From NCBI RefSeq assembly GCF_013204845.1, contig NZ_JABMKY010000013.1, forward strand, positions 1 through 64,000: a DNA stretch of 64,000 bases. The letters are read 5' to 3'. A program made the position numbers and the translations under genes. Positions 16,405 through 24,914 of this stretch are shown in pieces (the first letter of the stretch is position 1; each line of letters starts with the position of its first letter). Source of the DNA: Paenibacillus qinlingensis (GTDB lineage Bacteria; Bacillota; Bacilli; Paenibacillales; NBRC-103111). The notes beneath the pieces were generated by a model. It did not search any database. It saw only the letters and a list, made by a program, of their open reading frames with translations, and was not told the origin of the DNA.

Positions 16405-17682
16405 ATGTTTGAATTGGAATCCAGACAAGAACGTCACGGTAAATCGAAAAAAGAATCAAATCCGAGCAAAAAGCCTTCACTTAAAGTTTTAGGTGTCTTC
16501 ACAGTTGCAGCGATTGCTTGTTTTGCCATTGGAATCGGGGCTTCTTATTTGTCCTCCAATTATAATAATGGGGAAGAAGAGGGATCGGCTTCAACACCAA
16601 TGGCTGTTATTTCACCTAAACCATCGACCTCCACTACGAATGGAAATTCGACCGTGCAGGTAAGTCCCAAAGCTTCTGCCGTCGTTACCCCGACACCAAC
16701 ACCATCAGCGAATGCAGCAGCGGTACAGCAAGTAGGAACTGGCGCGCAAGTGAAGTTAACTTTTGTGGGTGATGTGATTATGGCCTCCAAAGTGGAAGAT
16801 ATTCTTAAGCAAAAAGGCTATGATTACCCGTACACGAATGTAAAAGATTTCTTAACCAAAGCTGATTTTACAATTGCAAATTTGGAATCGCCCATAACGA
16901 CTAGAGGCAGTGTTCAGAACAAAGAGTACGTATATCGTTCAGCGCCTGAAGCATTGCCCCCGCTTAAACAAGCAGGTGTTGATATTGTCAACCTAGCCAA
17001 TAACCACATTATGGATTATGGATCTGAAGGATTATTAGATACGATGAAAGCACTGGATCAAGAGGGCATTAAGCGAGTGGGAGCCGGCAAGGATAACTTA
17101 GAAGCCTACCAACCAACCATCGTGGAAAAAGATGGCATGAAGATTGCTGTTTTTGGTTTCAGCCGTGTTGTTCCAGAAGCTTCTTGGAAAGCTGCACCTG
17201 GTCATCCTGGCGTTGCCGAAACATATAACTATAAGCCGCCTGTTGAAGCTATTGAGAAAGCCAAAGCAACCGCAGATCTCGTTGTCGTTGTGGCTCATTG
17301 GGGCGTAGAGCGCGATGACAATCCGGATAAAAATCAGAAGGAGCTCGCACATCGATACATTGATGCAGGAGCAGATCTCGTTATCGGTGGACATCCGCAT
17401 GTCCTTCAAGGCTTTGAACAATACAAAGGCAAATGGATTGCCTATAGTTTAGGGAACTTCATCTTTACGACGAATGATACACCCAAAACGTGGGAGACCG
17501 TCATCTTGGAAGCGGCTTGTAAGAAGGACAAGTCTTGCAATATTCATTTAGTGCCAATTTTGACGAAATTAGCCTTGCCTACTCCAATGAATGAGGAAGA
17601 TGGTGCCAAGCTATTTCAACGATTAAGCAAAATTTCAATAGGTGCCACGGTGGATGCACAAGGCAATGTGAATAAGAAATAG
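16405..17682 (+). CDS. CapA family protein (PGA_cap metallophosphatase-like), membrane anchored
   Basis: The 425-residue protein starts with a basic cytosolic stretch, one transmembrane helix (about 32-55: VFTVAAIACFAIGIGASYL) and a Ser/Thr/Pro-rich linker to about residue 110. Then comes the CapA domain: LTFVGDVIMAS, DFTIANLESPIT, IVNLANNHIMDYG, VVVAHWGVERD and VIGGHPHVLQG. These are the signature metal-binding blocks of PF09587, related to poly-gamma-glutamate capsule synthesis protein CapA (PgsA). No pgsB/pgsC genes are nearby, so a capsule role is uncertain. It should face outward. GGGAAAGGGG precedes the ATG. An FAH-family gene follows at 18 bp. Confidence 0.88.
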   Translation: MFELESRQERHGKSKKESNPSKKPSLKVLGVFTVAAIACFAIGIGASYLSSNYNNGEEEGSASTPMAVISPKPSTSTTNGNSTVQVSPKASAVVTPTPTPSANAAAVQQVGTGAQVKLTFVGDVIMASKVEDILKQKGYDYPYTNVKDFLTKADFTIANLESPITTRGSVQNKEYVYRSAPEALPPLKQAGVDIVNLANNHIMDYGSEGLLDTMKALDQEGIKRVGAGKDNLEAYQPTIVEKDGMKIAVFGFSRVVPEASWKAAPGHPGVAETYNYKPPVEAIEKAKATADLVVVVAHWGVERDDNPDKNQKELAHRYIDAGADLVIGGHPHVLQGFEQYKGKWIAYSLGNFIFTTNDTPKTWETVILEAACKKDKSCNIHLVPILTKLALPTPMNEEDGAKLFQRLSKISIGATVDAQGNVNKK

Positions 17683-17700
17683 AAGAGGTGTTCATCTCAC

Positions 17701-18327
17701 ATGACAGCAACGATCCGAAATATATATTGCGTTGGACGGAACTATCGCGCCCATGCAGCAGAACTTGGGAATGACGTCCCTGATCAACCGATGATTTTCA
17801 CAAAGCCTACTCATGCGTTAGCACATATGGATGGAGGCGCTCTGTCTCTCCCTAGTGATCAAGGTGAGATTCACTATGAAGCTGAACTCGTCTTACATAT
17901 TTCGAAGCCGTACACGGAAGGCATACAAGTCGATGAGATCGTCGATCAATACGCACTAGGGATTGATTTCACACTTCGTGATGTGCAGAGCGTGATTAAG
18001 AAAAAGGGGCAGCCCTGGCTGCCTGCCAAAGGCTTCCTGAAGTCAGCGCCAATCACAACTTTCCGTCCATTTCCTGGGGCATCTGAGTTGGCGAAATCGA
18101 ACTTTCAACTTCGTCAGAATGGGCAAGTTGTTCAGGATGGGAACATATCTCATATGATTTTCGATCTTCAGACCATCATCGATTACATTGCGAAGCATTA
18201 TGGATTAGGTCCAGGTGACATCATTTTCACGGGGACGCCTGAAGGCGTCGGCCCTGTCCAAGATGGCGACCGATTAGAGTTGCACTGGGGCGAAGAATCA
18301 TTTGGAGCTTTTTCCATTCAGTTATAG
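17701..18327 (+). CDS. fumarylacetoacetate hydrolase (FAH) family protein
   Basis: The 208-residue protein opens with IYCVGRNYRAHAAELGNDVP and MIFTKPTHAL, the hallmark of FAHD1/YcgM-like FAH proteins. Metal ligands are the two Glu in IHYEAELVLHI and the Asp in FTLRDVQ. Further signature blocks are KGFLKSAPI, SHMIFDLQTIIDYIA and IIFTGTPEGVGPV. Family members act as acylpyruvate hydrolases or oxaloacetate decarboxylases on 2-oxo acids. It lies 18 bp after the capA-like gene, probably in one transcript, although no functional link is known. Confidence 0.9.
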   Translation: MTATIRNIYCVGRNYRAHAAELGNDVPDQPMIFTKPTHALAHMDGGALSLPSDQGEIHYEAELVLHISKPYTEGIQVDEIVDQYALGIDFTLRDVQSVIKKKGQPWLPAKGFLKSAPITTFRPFPGASELAKSNFQLRQNGQVVQDGNISHMIFDLQTIIDYIAKHYGLGPGDIIFTGTPEGVGPVQDGDRLELHWGEESFGAFSIQL

Positions 18328-18330
18328 CAT

Positions 18331-18380
18331 AAAAGGGCAAACTCTAAGGTCAAGTCGACCTCTGAGAATTGCCCTTTTTT
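18331..18380. terminator. bidirectional terminator
   Basis: AAAGGGCAA and AGGTC pair with GACCT and ATTGCCCTTT, flanked by A and T runs. It separates the FAH gene and the convergent HD-GYP gene. Confidence 0.85.
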
Positions 18381-18389
18381 ATTGGTATT

Positions 18390-19583
18390 CTATGTATTCG
18401 TTTCAAATGGATTGGCTAGAGCAGCATCCGAATATTGCTCTCTTACACGGAGAATAGCAGGTAATTGTTTGAAAAAGGCATCAACCACATCAGGGTCGAA
18501 ATGCTCTCCGCGTTCCTCCTGAAACAATTGGAGAATACGATCGAGCTCCCAAGCCTTCTTGTAGACACGATCACTGCCAAGGGCATCGAAAACATCAGCT
18601 ATAGCTGTTATACGCCCGTAAATATGAATCGCTTCACCTTTAATGCCGCGCGGGTATCCTCGTCCATTCCATTTCTCATGGTGTTCATAAGCAACAACCG
18701 CGGCGGTTTTGAGAATATGGCGGGGCGAATTTCGAAGCAGATTATAGCCGATTAGCGTATGGTTTTGCATGAGTTTGAACTCGTCCTCAGTCAGCTTGCC
18801 TGGCTTATTGAGAACCGAATCGGGGATAGCTACCTTGCCGATATCATGCATAGGTGATGCAATCTTCAACAGTTCAGCCTCATCTTGACTCATACCTAAC
18901 TCAAGTGCTAGTAAATACGAATACTCGGCAACACGCTTCACGTGATTACCTGTTTCCTTAGAACGACTTTCACCAATTTCCCCCATCCGAAAAATGATTT
19001 CTTTCTGGGTTTCCTCAATTTCCATCGTGAGGAGAGCAGACTCTAAGGATTTTCCGGCGTAGGAGGAGGCCAAAGTCAAATATTCCATATCTTTATCGGA
19101 GAATTGTTCACACGCTGTTAGCTTATTAATCGCTTGATAAGCCCCCATAATCTCGCCTTGGCTATTCCGGAAGGGGATGACCATCAAGGCTTTGGTGCGA
19201 TAACCCGTTTGTTGATCCGTGCGGAGGGCACCATTTTGCAGATAAGATTTATATTCCTCATTGGTATAAGCATCATGAATGAAGACAGCTTGATCATTCG
19301 TCACAGCGTAGCCTACAAGGCCAGCAGAACTTGGAATCCGAATTTCATCAAGACCATGAGCCACTTTAGACCATAGCTCATTCTTTTGTGTATCGAGCAG
19401 CCAGACGGTACAACGATCAGAGACAATCATCTCGCGACCCATATCCGCCATTAGCATAAGTACGTTATCAAGAAGCCGTTCGTTCGCAATCTTGGAAGCA
19501 TAGTCGAAAATGACACGCAGCATTTCTTCGGGTTCTAGGTCTCTTTTGTAAGTGGAATTGGTAGTGAAGTGATCTTGCTCCAT
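18390..19583 (-). CDS. GAF and HD-GYP domain protein, probable c-di-GMP phosphodiesterase
   Basis: The 397-residue protein carries a GAF sensor domain (about 30-180, with WLLDTQKNELWSKVAHGL and AGLVGYAVTNDQAVFIHDAY). A short coiled linker and an HD-GYP domain (about 205-375) follow. The catalytic signatures are intact: MHDIGK near residue 244 and the HHEKWNGRGYP version of the GYP motif near 298, then ADVFDALGSDR. Such enzymes linearise c-di-GMP and also break down pGpG. No membrane helix is seen, so a cytosolic signal is sensed by the GAF domain. TAGGAGG precedes the ATG. A c-di-GMP riboswitch lies about 8 kb upstream. Confidence 0.92.
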   Translation of the reverse strand: MEQDHFTTNSTYKRDLEPEEMLRVIFDYASKIANERLLDNVLMLMADMGREMIVSDRCTVWLLDTQKNELWSKVAHGLDEIRIPSSAGLVGYAVTNDQAVFIHDAYTNEEYKSYLQNGALRTDQQTGYRTKALMVIPFRNSQGEIMGAYQAINKLTACEQFSDKDMEYLTLASSYAGKSLESALLTMEIEETQKEIIFRMGEIGESRSKETGNHVKRVAEYSYLLALELGMSQDEAELLKIASPMHDIGKVAIPDSVLNKPGKLTEDEFKLMQNHTLIGYNLLRNSPRHILKTAAVVAYEHHEKWNGRGYPRGIKGEAIHIYGRITAIADVFDALGSDRVYKKAWELDRILQLFQEERGEHFDPDVVDAFFKQLPAILRVREQYSDAALANPFETNT

Positions 19584-19775
19584 GTCAGCCTCCTATCGCT
19601 TATCACTTTTATAGTATCATAGAATAGGTTATTTATGGTTAACAATTTGCAGAAATAACCGAAAAATGTCGAATTAATTTTACAAAAATGCAATAAAAAG
19701 GGACGAAGTCGAATGTGATACAATATACATAATTAAATTGGGTGCAGAAACGAAATGAAAGGGAGAGTCCTATTT

Positions 19776-20594
19776 ATGCTGTTTATGCCGGTACTCTACG
19801 GATTCATAGGAAGTGTGTTGATTGCAGGTGCTGCCTACTGGAAGAAATCTTTATCTATGACGGGGGGGATAGCTGCGGTGCTGCTAGGAACGACGATGTA
19901 TGCGTGTGGGAGTCTAGCATGGTTCGGAACACTAATCGCATTCTTCATTTCTTCTAGTTTGCTATCGAAACTCAAACATCAGCGCAAGGCCGCAGCAGAG
20001 AGTGGCTATGCCAAAGGTGGACGGCGTGATGCAGGTCAAGTTGCTGCCAATGGAGGACTTGGTTTGTTGCTTTGTATCGGAAATGCCATCTGGCCAGATC
20101 CTGTCTGGTGGTATATCTATTTAGGTGTTATGGCAACTGTGAATGCCGATACGTGGGCAACCGAAATTGGCGGGTTAAGCAAGTCGATTCCTAGGTCTAT
20201 CGTGAATGGGAAGCCGGTTGCAGCGGGTACTTCAGGTGGAATTACGGGGCTAGGATTGTTTGCTTCCTTGCTTGGTGGGGCGTTTATTGGACTTGTTGGA
20301 GGCATTTACCATCTTGGGGAGTCACATGAGGCGAATAGCTTTATTGTTGTTCTGGTCTTGCTGGGGGCGATAGCTGGATTAAGCGGATCTCTTGTGGATT
20401 CCTGGCTCGGGGCTACCTTGCAGGTGATGTTTTATTGTGACGTTTGCGGCAAAACGATTGAAAAACAGGAACATTGCTCTCAGAAAGCTAGGCAAATTCG
20501 TGGTCTGCGAGGGATGAGTAATGATGTGGTAAACGCATCTTCCTCATTAATCGGAGGGGTAATATGCTTCTACTTAAGCACCTTACCTCTCTAA
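19776..20594 (+). CDS. DUF92 (TMEM19/VTE6-like) membrane protein
   Basis: About 272 residues and six or more hydrophobic helices. The family signature includes GRRDAGQVAANGGLG, NADTWATEIGGLSK, GTSGGITGLG and the late GSLVDSWLGATLQ, followed by a CDVCGKTIEKQEHC cysteine cluster and GMSNDVVNASSSLIGG. Plant VTE6 of this family is a phytyl-phosphate kinase using CTP, so a prenyl-phosphate kinase role is possible here. The ATG at 19776 is preferred because GGGAG precedes it; the ATG at 19755 has no ribosome site but would add seven residues. Confidence 0.82.
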   Translation: MLFMPVLYGFIGSVLIAGAAYWKKSLSMTGGIAAVLLGTTMYACGSLAWFGTLIAFFISSSLLSKLKHQRKAAAESGYAKGGRRDAGQVAANGGLGLLLCIGNAIWPDPVWWYIYLGVMATVNADTWATEIGGLSKSIPRSIVNGKPVAAGTSGGITGLGLFASLLGGAFIGLVGGIYHLGESHEANSFIVVLVLLGAIAGLSGSLVDSWLGATLQVMFYCDVCGKTIEKQEHCSQKARQIRGLRGMSNDVVNASSSLIGGVICFYLSTLPL

Positions 20595-20623
20595 TGGTTG
20601 TTCGTCAGTAATACGTTATACTT

Positions 20624-20929
20624 CTATACACTTGGCTCGTTCTGTTCTATGTCGGAAACCTTGGTGGATACAGCGGGTGGAAGTTGCGCATCGTGAAGTT
20701 GTTTCTCTAATTGTTTAACTTTACGCTGGAGCTTATATTGACGTACCATGCCGAAGAGACCAACAATGAGACCACCTAATAAGGTTGAGGTTAAAATGAC
20801 GAGAATTAGAGGTGTGGACGTCGTGGTGAACATGAAGTTTACCTGTACCGGCTCTACATTGACGACAGCGAAAACAGCTGTGATTAGAGCAAACACTAAA
20901 GCACTGATTAAGATCCATTGCATCTTCAT
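20624..20929 (-). CDS. LapA family (DUF1049) membrane protein
   Basis: The 101-residue protein has two transmembrane helices (ILISALVFALITAVFAVVNV and LVILTSTLLGGLIVGLFGMV) separated by the short EPVQVNFMF segment that marks the LapA_dom/DUF1049 family. A basic coiled coil (KLQRKVKQLEKQL) and a polar tail follow. In E. coli, LapA helps lipopolysaccharide assembly control; in Gram-positive bacteria the role is unknown. AGAGAGGAAG lies upstream of the ATG. The gene is separated from pepF by a terminator. Confidence 0.8.
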   Translation of the reverse strand: MKMQWILISALVFALITAVFAVVNVEPVQVNFMFTTTSTPLILVILTSTLLGGLIVGLFGMVRQYKLQRKVKQLEKQLHDAQLPPAVSTKVSDIEQNEPSV

Positions 20930-20955
20930 ATAGCCATCTTCCTCTCTTGTTTAAG

Positions 20956-20988
20956 AAAAAGGTTGAAAGCTAATGCTTTCAACCTTTT
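20956..20988. terminator. terminator between pepF and the LapA gene
   Basis: AAAAGGTTGAAAGC and GCTTTCAACCTTTT form a perfect 14-bp stem with a TAAT loop. It ends pepF transcription. Confidence 0.85.
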
Positions 20989-21048
20989 GGTGTTTCCTGC
21001 TATCCGCCTTCGTTACCAACCGGAAGGCGGAGGTAATCTCGGAATCGT

Positions 21049-22839
21049 TTACTTCGTTAGCTCTTCCATTTGGTCCAGCAACGAGCTGAATACGCTCATG
21101 GCTTGCTTAATCGGCTCAGGTGAAGACATATCCACACCGGCCTTCTTGAGAATGTTCAGCGAGTAGTCACTGCCGCCGCTTTTGAGGAAGCCGAGGTAGC
21201 GGTCAACTGCTGGCTGACCTTCATCCAAAATCTGTTTCGCGAATGAAGTAGCAGCAGAGAAGCCTGTCGCATATTTATAAACATAGAAGCTGTTATAGAA
21301 GTGAGGAATCCGAGCCCATTCCATCTCGATATCTTGATCTACAACCATGTCGTTGCCATGGTACAGTTTATTCAAGCCATAGTAGATTTCGCTGAATTCT
21401 TGTGGTGTTAGGGATTCGCCTTCTTCTGCTTTCTCATGCGTGATCATTTCGAACTCAGCAAACATCGTTTGACGGAATACTGTCGTACGGAACTGATCAG
21501 CGTAGTAAGTGAGCAAGTACATTTTTTCCTTCGGATCCGTTACACGTTTCAACAGATAATCCATCAGAAGGGCCTCATTTAAAGTTGAAGCAACTTCAGC
21601 TAAGAAAATGGTGTATTGTGCATAACGATACTCTTGGTTCTCATCCGACAAATAGGAATGAATGGCATGACCCATCTCATGCGTTAATGTAAACATGCTG
21701 TTCAAATTGTCTTTATGGTTCAACAATACGTACGGATGTGTGCCGTAAGCACCCCAGCTATAAGCACCATTGCGCTTATTTTTGTTCTCGTATACATCGA
21801 TCCAGTGGCTGTCGAAGCCGTCTTGAAGAATTTTCAAGTAATTTTCGCCTAGTGGTGCCAAGCTTTTCTTGATTTCTTCTTTGGCTTGCTGATACGTAAT
21901 ATCCATTTTGAACTCTTCAACGAGCGGTGCAAACAGGTCATACATATGTAATTCATCGACCTTGAGCAGCTTTTTACGGAGTTTGAGATACCGTTGCAAC
22001 TGAGGCAAGGATTCGTGAATGGTGGAAATTAAGTTCGTATATACTTCTTTCTTGATATTGTCACCGAAGAGTGTCGATTCAAGGACAGAAGGGTAATGAC
22101 GTGCTTTGGCATAGAAAATGTTTTTGTTAATATTCGCGCTTAGTGTAGCACCAATCGTATTCCGATTATTGCGGTACGTTTCATAAACCGCTTTGAACGC
22201 ATTCTTTCGAACCTCTGGGTCACGGCTCTCTAGGAACTGAATATAGCTGCCGTGGGTTAGTTCAACTTCCTCACCCTTTTCATTCTTCACCTTCGGAAAT
22301 TTCAAGTCTGCATTGTTCAGCATGCCGAAAATCGTACTTGGCGCCCCGGCCATCGTGCCTGCTTGAGCAAGAAGTGCTTCTTGTTCCTTAGACAACGTAT
22401 GTGGCTTCTGGCGGATCATTTCTTCAAGTGTATCTTTATAAAAAGATAAGGAAGAATCACTTACGAGCTGCTGAAGCTTTTCGTCCGAAAGGCTTAAAAT
22501 TTCAGGAGATATGAAGGAAGCTGCTTCCCCAACTTCAACACTGAGTTTTTTTGCTTTTTCGGATAAAGCCTGGTACACAGGTTCAGCTGTATCTTCATGA
22601 TGCTTCATGTTGGCGTAGACATATAATCGTTCCATTTTCACAGAAAGCTCATCTTCCAATTGGAAAATTTGCTTCACGGAAGCCGCATCGTTAAGTTTTC
22701 CTTGGAAGGCACTGACTTTGCTAAGCGAGCCCTTCACCTCTTGAAATTCTTGATCCCAAGCCTTCTGATCGGCAAATAAATCCTCCAATTGCCAACGGTG
22801 CTCGGCCGGTACTTGCTTGCGTTCCAATAATTGAGTCAT
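21049..22839 (-). CDS. pepF: oligoendopeptidase F, M3 family metallopeptidase
   Basis: The enzyme cleaves peptides of about 7-17 residues in the cytosol. The zinc motif HEMGHAIHS (about residue 386) with the downstream glutamate-bearing FLAEVASTLNEALL matches the M3B family. The N-terminal domain fits PepF (PAEHRWQLEDLFADQKAWDQ). ATG 22837-22839 has AGGAGG 6 nt upstream, giving 596 residues, the usual length. The frame remains open upstream: ATG 22957-22959 would add a 40-residue segment that looks like a signal peptide (LLYVTAVMGILLSSIPIA then LHA). The cytosolic start is favoured. Confidence 0.9.
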   Translation of the reverse strand: MTQLLERKQVPAEHRWQLEDLFADQKAWDQEFQEVKGSLSKVSAFQGKLNDAASVKQIFQLEDELSVKMERLYVYANMKHHEDTAEPVYQALSEKAKKLSVEVGEAASFISPEILSLSDEKLQQLVSDSSLSFYKDTLEEMIRQKPHTLSKEQEALLAQAGTMAGAPSTIFGMLNNADLKFPKVKNEKGEEVELTHGSYIQFLESRDPEVRKNAFKAVYETYRNNRNTIGATLSANINKNIFYAKARHYPSVLESTLFGDNIKKEVYTNLISTIHESLPQLQRYLKLRKKLLKVDELHMYDLFAPLVEEFKMDITYQQAKEEIKKSLAPLGENYLKILQDGFDSHWIDVYENKNKRNGAYSWGAYGTHPYVLLNHKDNLNSMFTLTHEMGHAIHSYLSDENQEYRYAQYTIFLAEVASTLNEALLMDYLLKRVTDPKEKMYLLTYYADQFRTTVFRQTMFAEFEMITHEKAEEGESLTPQEFSEIYYGLNKLYHGNDMVVDQDIEMEWARIPHFYNSFYVYKYATGFSAATSFAKQILDEGQPAVDRYLGFLKSGGSDYSLNILKKAGVDMSSPEPIKQAMSVFSSLLDQMEELTK

Positions 22840-23115
22840 CGGAGCCCTCCTGTCCTTGTTTTGAGATTGGGGTAAGCTGGAATCCTTTGCGTGTAAATCA
22901 GCTATGGGGATGGAGCTAAGTAGAATTCCCATGACAGCTGTTACATAAAGAAGTCGCATTGCGGTCACGCTCCCGGCATATTCCCATGTGGGATGTTCTA
23001 ACTGAAATCCCAATCCATGGTTTTCACCTAGTATGACCGATTGCCTGTTCAATTATTATTATACAAAACAAACGACTCTGCCGTCCATGATGGACGCATG
23101 CGTATGGAAGTATTT

Positions 23116-23298
23116 TCAAGTTCCTGCTCGAAAGAAGCTAAGCAAGATCAGAACGAAGGATATGGAAACCATAACAATCGCCAGCAAAGCCAGATAGCGC
23201 TTCATTTGTGCTGGTAGGCTGTCTTTTTTCATAATCAAAATAATCGCCAGGCAAAAGGATACAATTATAAATGTGAGTATAGATCCAGAATCGGTCAT
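23116..23298 (-). CDS. small two-helix membrane protein (60 aa)
   Basis: Two hydrophobic helices (ILTFIIVSFCLAIILIM and LALLAIVMVSISFVLILLSFF) are joined by the short basic loop KKDSLPAQMKRY. AAAAGGATG lies about 7 nt before the ATG. No family was recognised; the size and layout are those of many small Bacillales membrane proteins. It lies between pepF and the terC-like gene, on the same strand. Confidence 0.65.
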   Translation of the reverse strand: MTDSGSILTFIIVSFCLAIILIMKKDSLPAQMKRYLALLAIVMVSISFVLILLSFFRAGT

Positions 23299-23380
23299 CG
23301 AAAATCATCCTTTTTCCTTTAGAGTATGATACTTGTTCCATATCATACTAATTTTCGCTACGCACGGTCAAACTCCTTTT

Positions 23381-24217
23381 TCAACCGGCATGCTGCATAG
23401 AATCTTGGGTCGTGTCATCATCTTCCTCTTTCACCAGTATGAACTTGCCGCGAGAATCCATTTTGACTGTGAAGCGATCCTCAGGAGAAATTTGTGCTTC
23501 TTCACTAAGTTCTTTGGGAAGTGTTAACTGTCCGCTATCCCCGACACTTACTTGATAGCCAATCATCTTCGACCATTTACCTGCGCCAAGCACGAGGATG
23601 ACGAGTAAGCCAATGAATAACCATTTCCCTAACGGGTTGGATTCGAAGAAAGGGGCAAGGAATTTTTCGCCAGTAATCATCTTTCCTGCAGTAAGTGCAA
23701 GTACGCCAGCTCCGATATAAATAATCGAAGGATACTTCTCAATCCATTTAATGAATAAAGTACTTCCCCAGACCACGATAGGAACACTGATCAGTAGGCC
23801 AATAATCACAAGTAGGAAATTCCCATGTGCCGCGCCAGCAACCGCGATGACATTATCTAAACCCATGACCGCATCAGCGATGATAATGGTCCGAATGGCA
23901 GCCCACATACTGTCTTTCACTTGCATCGTTTCATGATTTTTCTTTTCGCTCAGAAGCTTATACGAAATCCACAACAGCAAGATCCCACCGATAAGCAGCA
24001 GACCAGGTATTTTGAGCAGCGTTACAACGACTAGTGTTGCAAATGCACGAATCACAATCGCGCCAACCGTGCCCCAGAGAATGACTTTCTTTTGTGTTTC
24101 TTTTTTCAAATTACGTGCTGCCATCCCAATCACGATCGCGTTATCACCAGCAAGTACCAGGTCAATCAGAATAATGCTTAGCAGAGAGACGAAAAAGCCC
24201 GTTGACAACCAATCCAT
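23381..24217 (-). CDS. TerC family metal transporter with C-terminal AbrB-like domain
   Basis: ATG 24215-24217, after AAGGAG, gives 278 residues. The first 220 or so are a TerC/YjbE-type seven-helix protein with the acidic metal-path motifs LIDLVLAGDNAIVIGMAARN and IIIADAVMGLDNVIAVAG. TerC proteins with yybP-ykoY riboswitches export Mn2+, and such a riboswitch lies directly upstream here. The tail is unusual. After the last helix comes VSVGDSGQLTLPKELSEEAQ, then ISPEDRFTVKMDSRGKFILV, which has the swapped-hairpin pattern of AbrB/MazE domains. Plain YjbE and YkoY proteins stop near residue 220. Confidence 0.85.
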   Translation of the reverse strand: MDWLSTGFFVSLLSIILIDLVLAGDNAIVIGMAARNLKKETQKKVILWGTVGAIVIRAFATLVVVTLLKIPGLLLIGGILLLWISYKLLSEKKNHETMQVKDSMWAAIRTIIIADAVMGLDNVIAVAGAAHGNFLLVIIGLLISVPIVVWGSTLFIKWIEKYPSIIYIGAGVLALTAGKMITGEKFLAPFFESNPLGKWLFIGLLVILVLGAGKWSKMIGYQVSVGDSGQLTLPKELSEEAQISPEDRFTVKMDSRGKFILVKEEDDDTTQDSMQHAG

Positions 24218-24248
24218 ACGCGAACACACTCCTTCAAGGTTTTTTGAT

Positions 24249-24286
24249 GCAAAAAGAGCCCAGCACCTTTTGTATGGTGAAGGCTC
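24249..24286 (-). terminator. expression-platform terminator of the Mn2+ riboswitch
   Basis: Read on the minus strand, GAGCC..ACC pairs with GGT..GGGCTC and is followed by a T run. It lies between the aptamer and the terC-like start. Confidence 0.8.
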
Positions 24287-24294
24287 TAATTCAT

Positions 24295-24417
24295 CAAAAA
24301 AGACCTTCACCAATGAACATGGCAAAGGTCTTGCTAACAACGTTGTCGTTGCCAATAAAGCCGGGACCTGATGAGGATCCGAATTGACGACTTTACTGTA
24401 TCAGCTACTCCCCTTTG
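24295..24417 (-). ncRNA. yybP-ykoY manganese riboswitch
   Basis: On the minus strand the RNA begins AAAGGGGAGTAGC and contains GTCGTCAATTCGG and GGTCCCGG. It ends with the signature GCAAGACCTTTGCCA and GGTGAAGGTCTTTT. These are the conserved blocks of the yybP-ykoY family, which binds Mn2+ in the four-way-junction loops. A terminator hairpin and the terC-like gene follow, so Mn2+ should raise expression of the transporter by preventing termination. Confidence 0.9.
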
Positions 24418-24479
24418 GAGTGTTACTATGAGATTATACGTTTATTGTATGCGATGCGTTTCAAAATAGTCCTCTTTTT

Positions 24480-24725
24480 TTAAACGTTTTTAAAAGCATC
24501 CATAATAGCTTGCAATTCTTCTTCTGAGCCATCGAATTTATCCGGGGCAAAGCGCTCGCTAGCCCAGTGCAGCATGGCAGGTCGTCCAATAAAAGTATGG
24601 CACTCTTCACCCCATTGGTCGGAAATCTCGGTTAAGACAATTTTGGTGCCTTGAACCTCGACATTGAGCATGTTCCATTTATCTTTTTTATAAATCGTAT
24701 GTCTTTTGAAGGGTTGATGCGACAT
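24480..24725 (-). CDS. hypothetical protein (81 aa)
   Basis: The frame MSHQPFKRHTIYKKDKWNML continues with LTEISDQWGEECHTFIGRPA and a helical, acidic C-terminus. ATG 24723-24725 has GAGG 9 nt upstream; a longer in-frame version exists but lacks a ribosome site. The protein is soluble and single-domain, alpha/beta in character. No function is known to me. Confidence 0.6.
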   Translation of the reverse strand: MSHQPFKRHTIYKKDKWNMLNVEVQGTKIVLTEISDQWGEECHTFIGRPAMLHWASERFAPDKFDGSEEELQAIMDAFKNV

Positions 24726-24914
24726 GGCTTTTTTCCTCGTTTCTGTAATAAGCTTATAGATGTAAACAATCGTATCATAAAATGCCGCCATTTCCAAACA
24801 AGTGGACTGTTTTTTTCGTTATTTTCTTGTTGCGCAGGGGAATCACGCGTGATAGAATTCTCCTAATCCTTTCCAGAGGGAAGGGGTTATGAGCCGAGTT
24901 GAGGAGAGATGAGC

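Noticed and set aside
16274..16480. Longer N-terminus for the phosphoesterase
   Set aside because: It overlaps the promoter and start of the divergent capA-like gene, and TTG 16271-16273 starts directly at the family motif.
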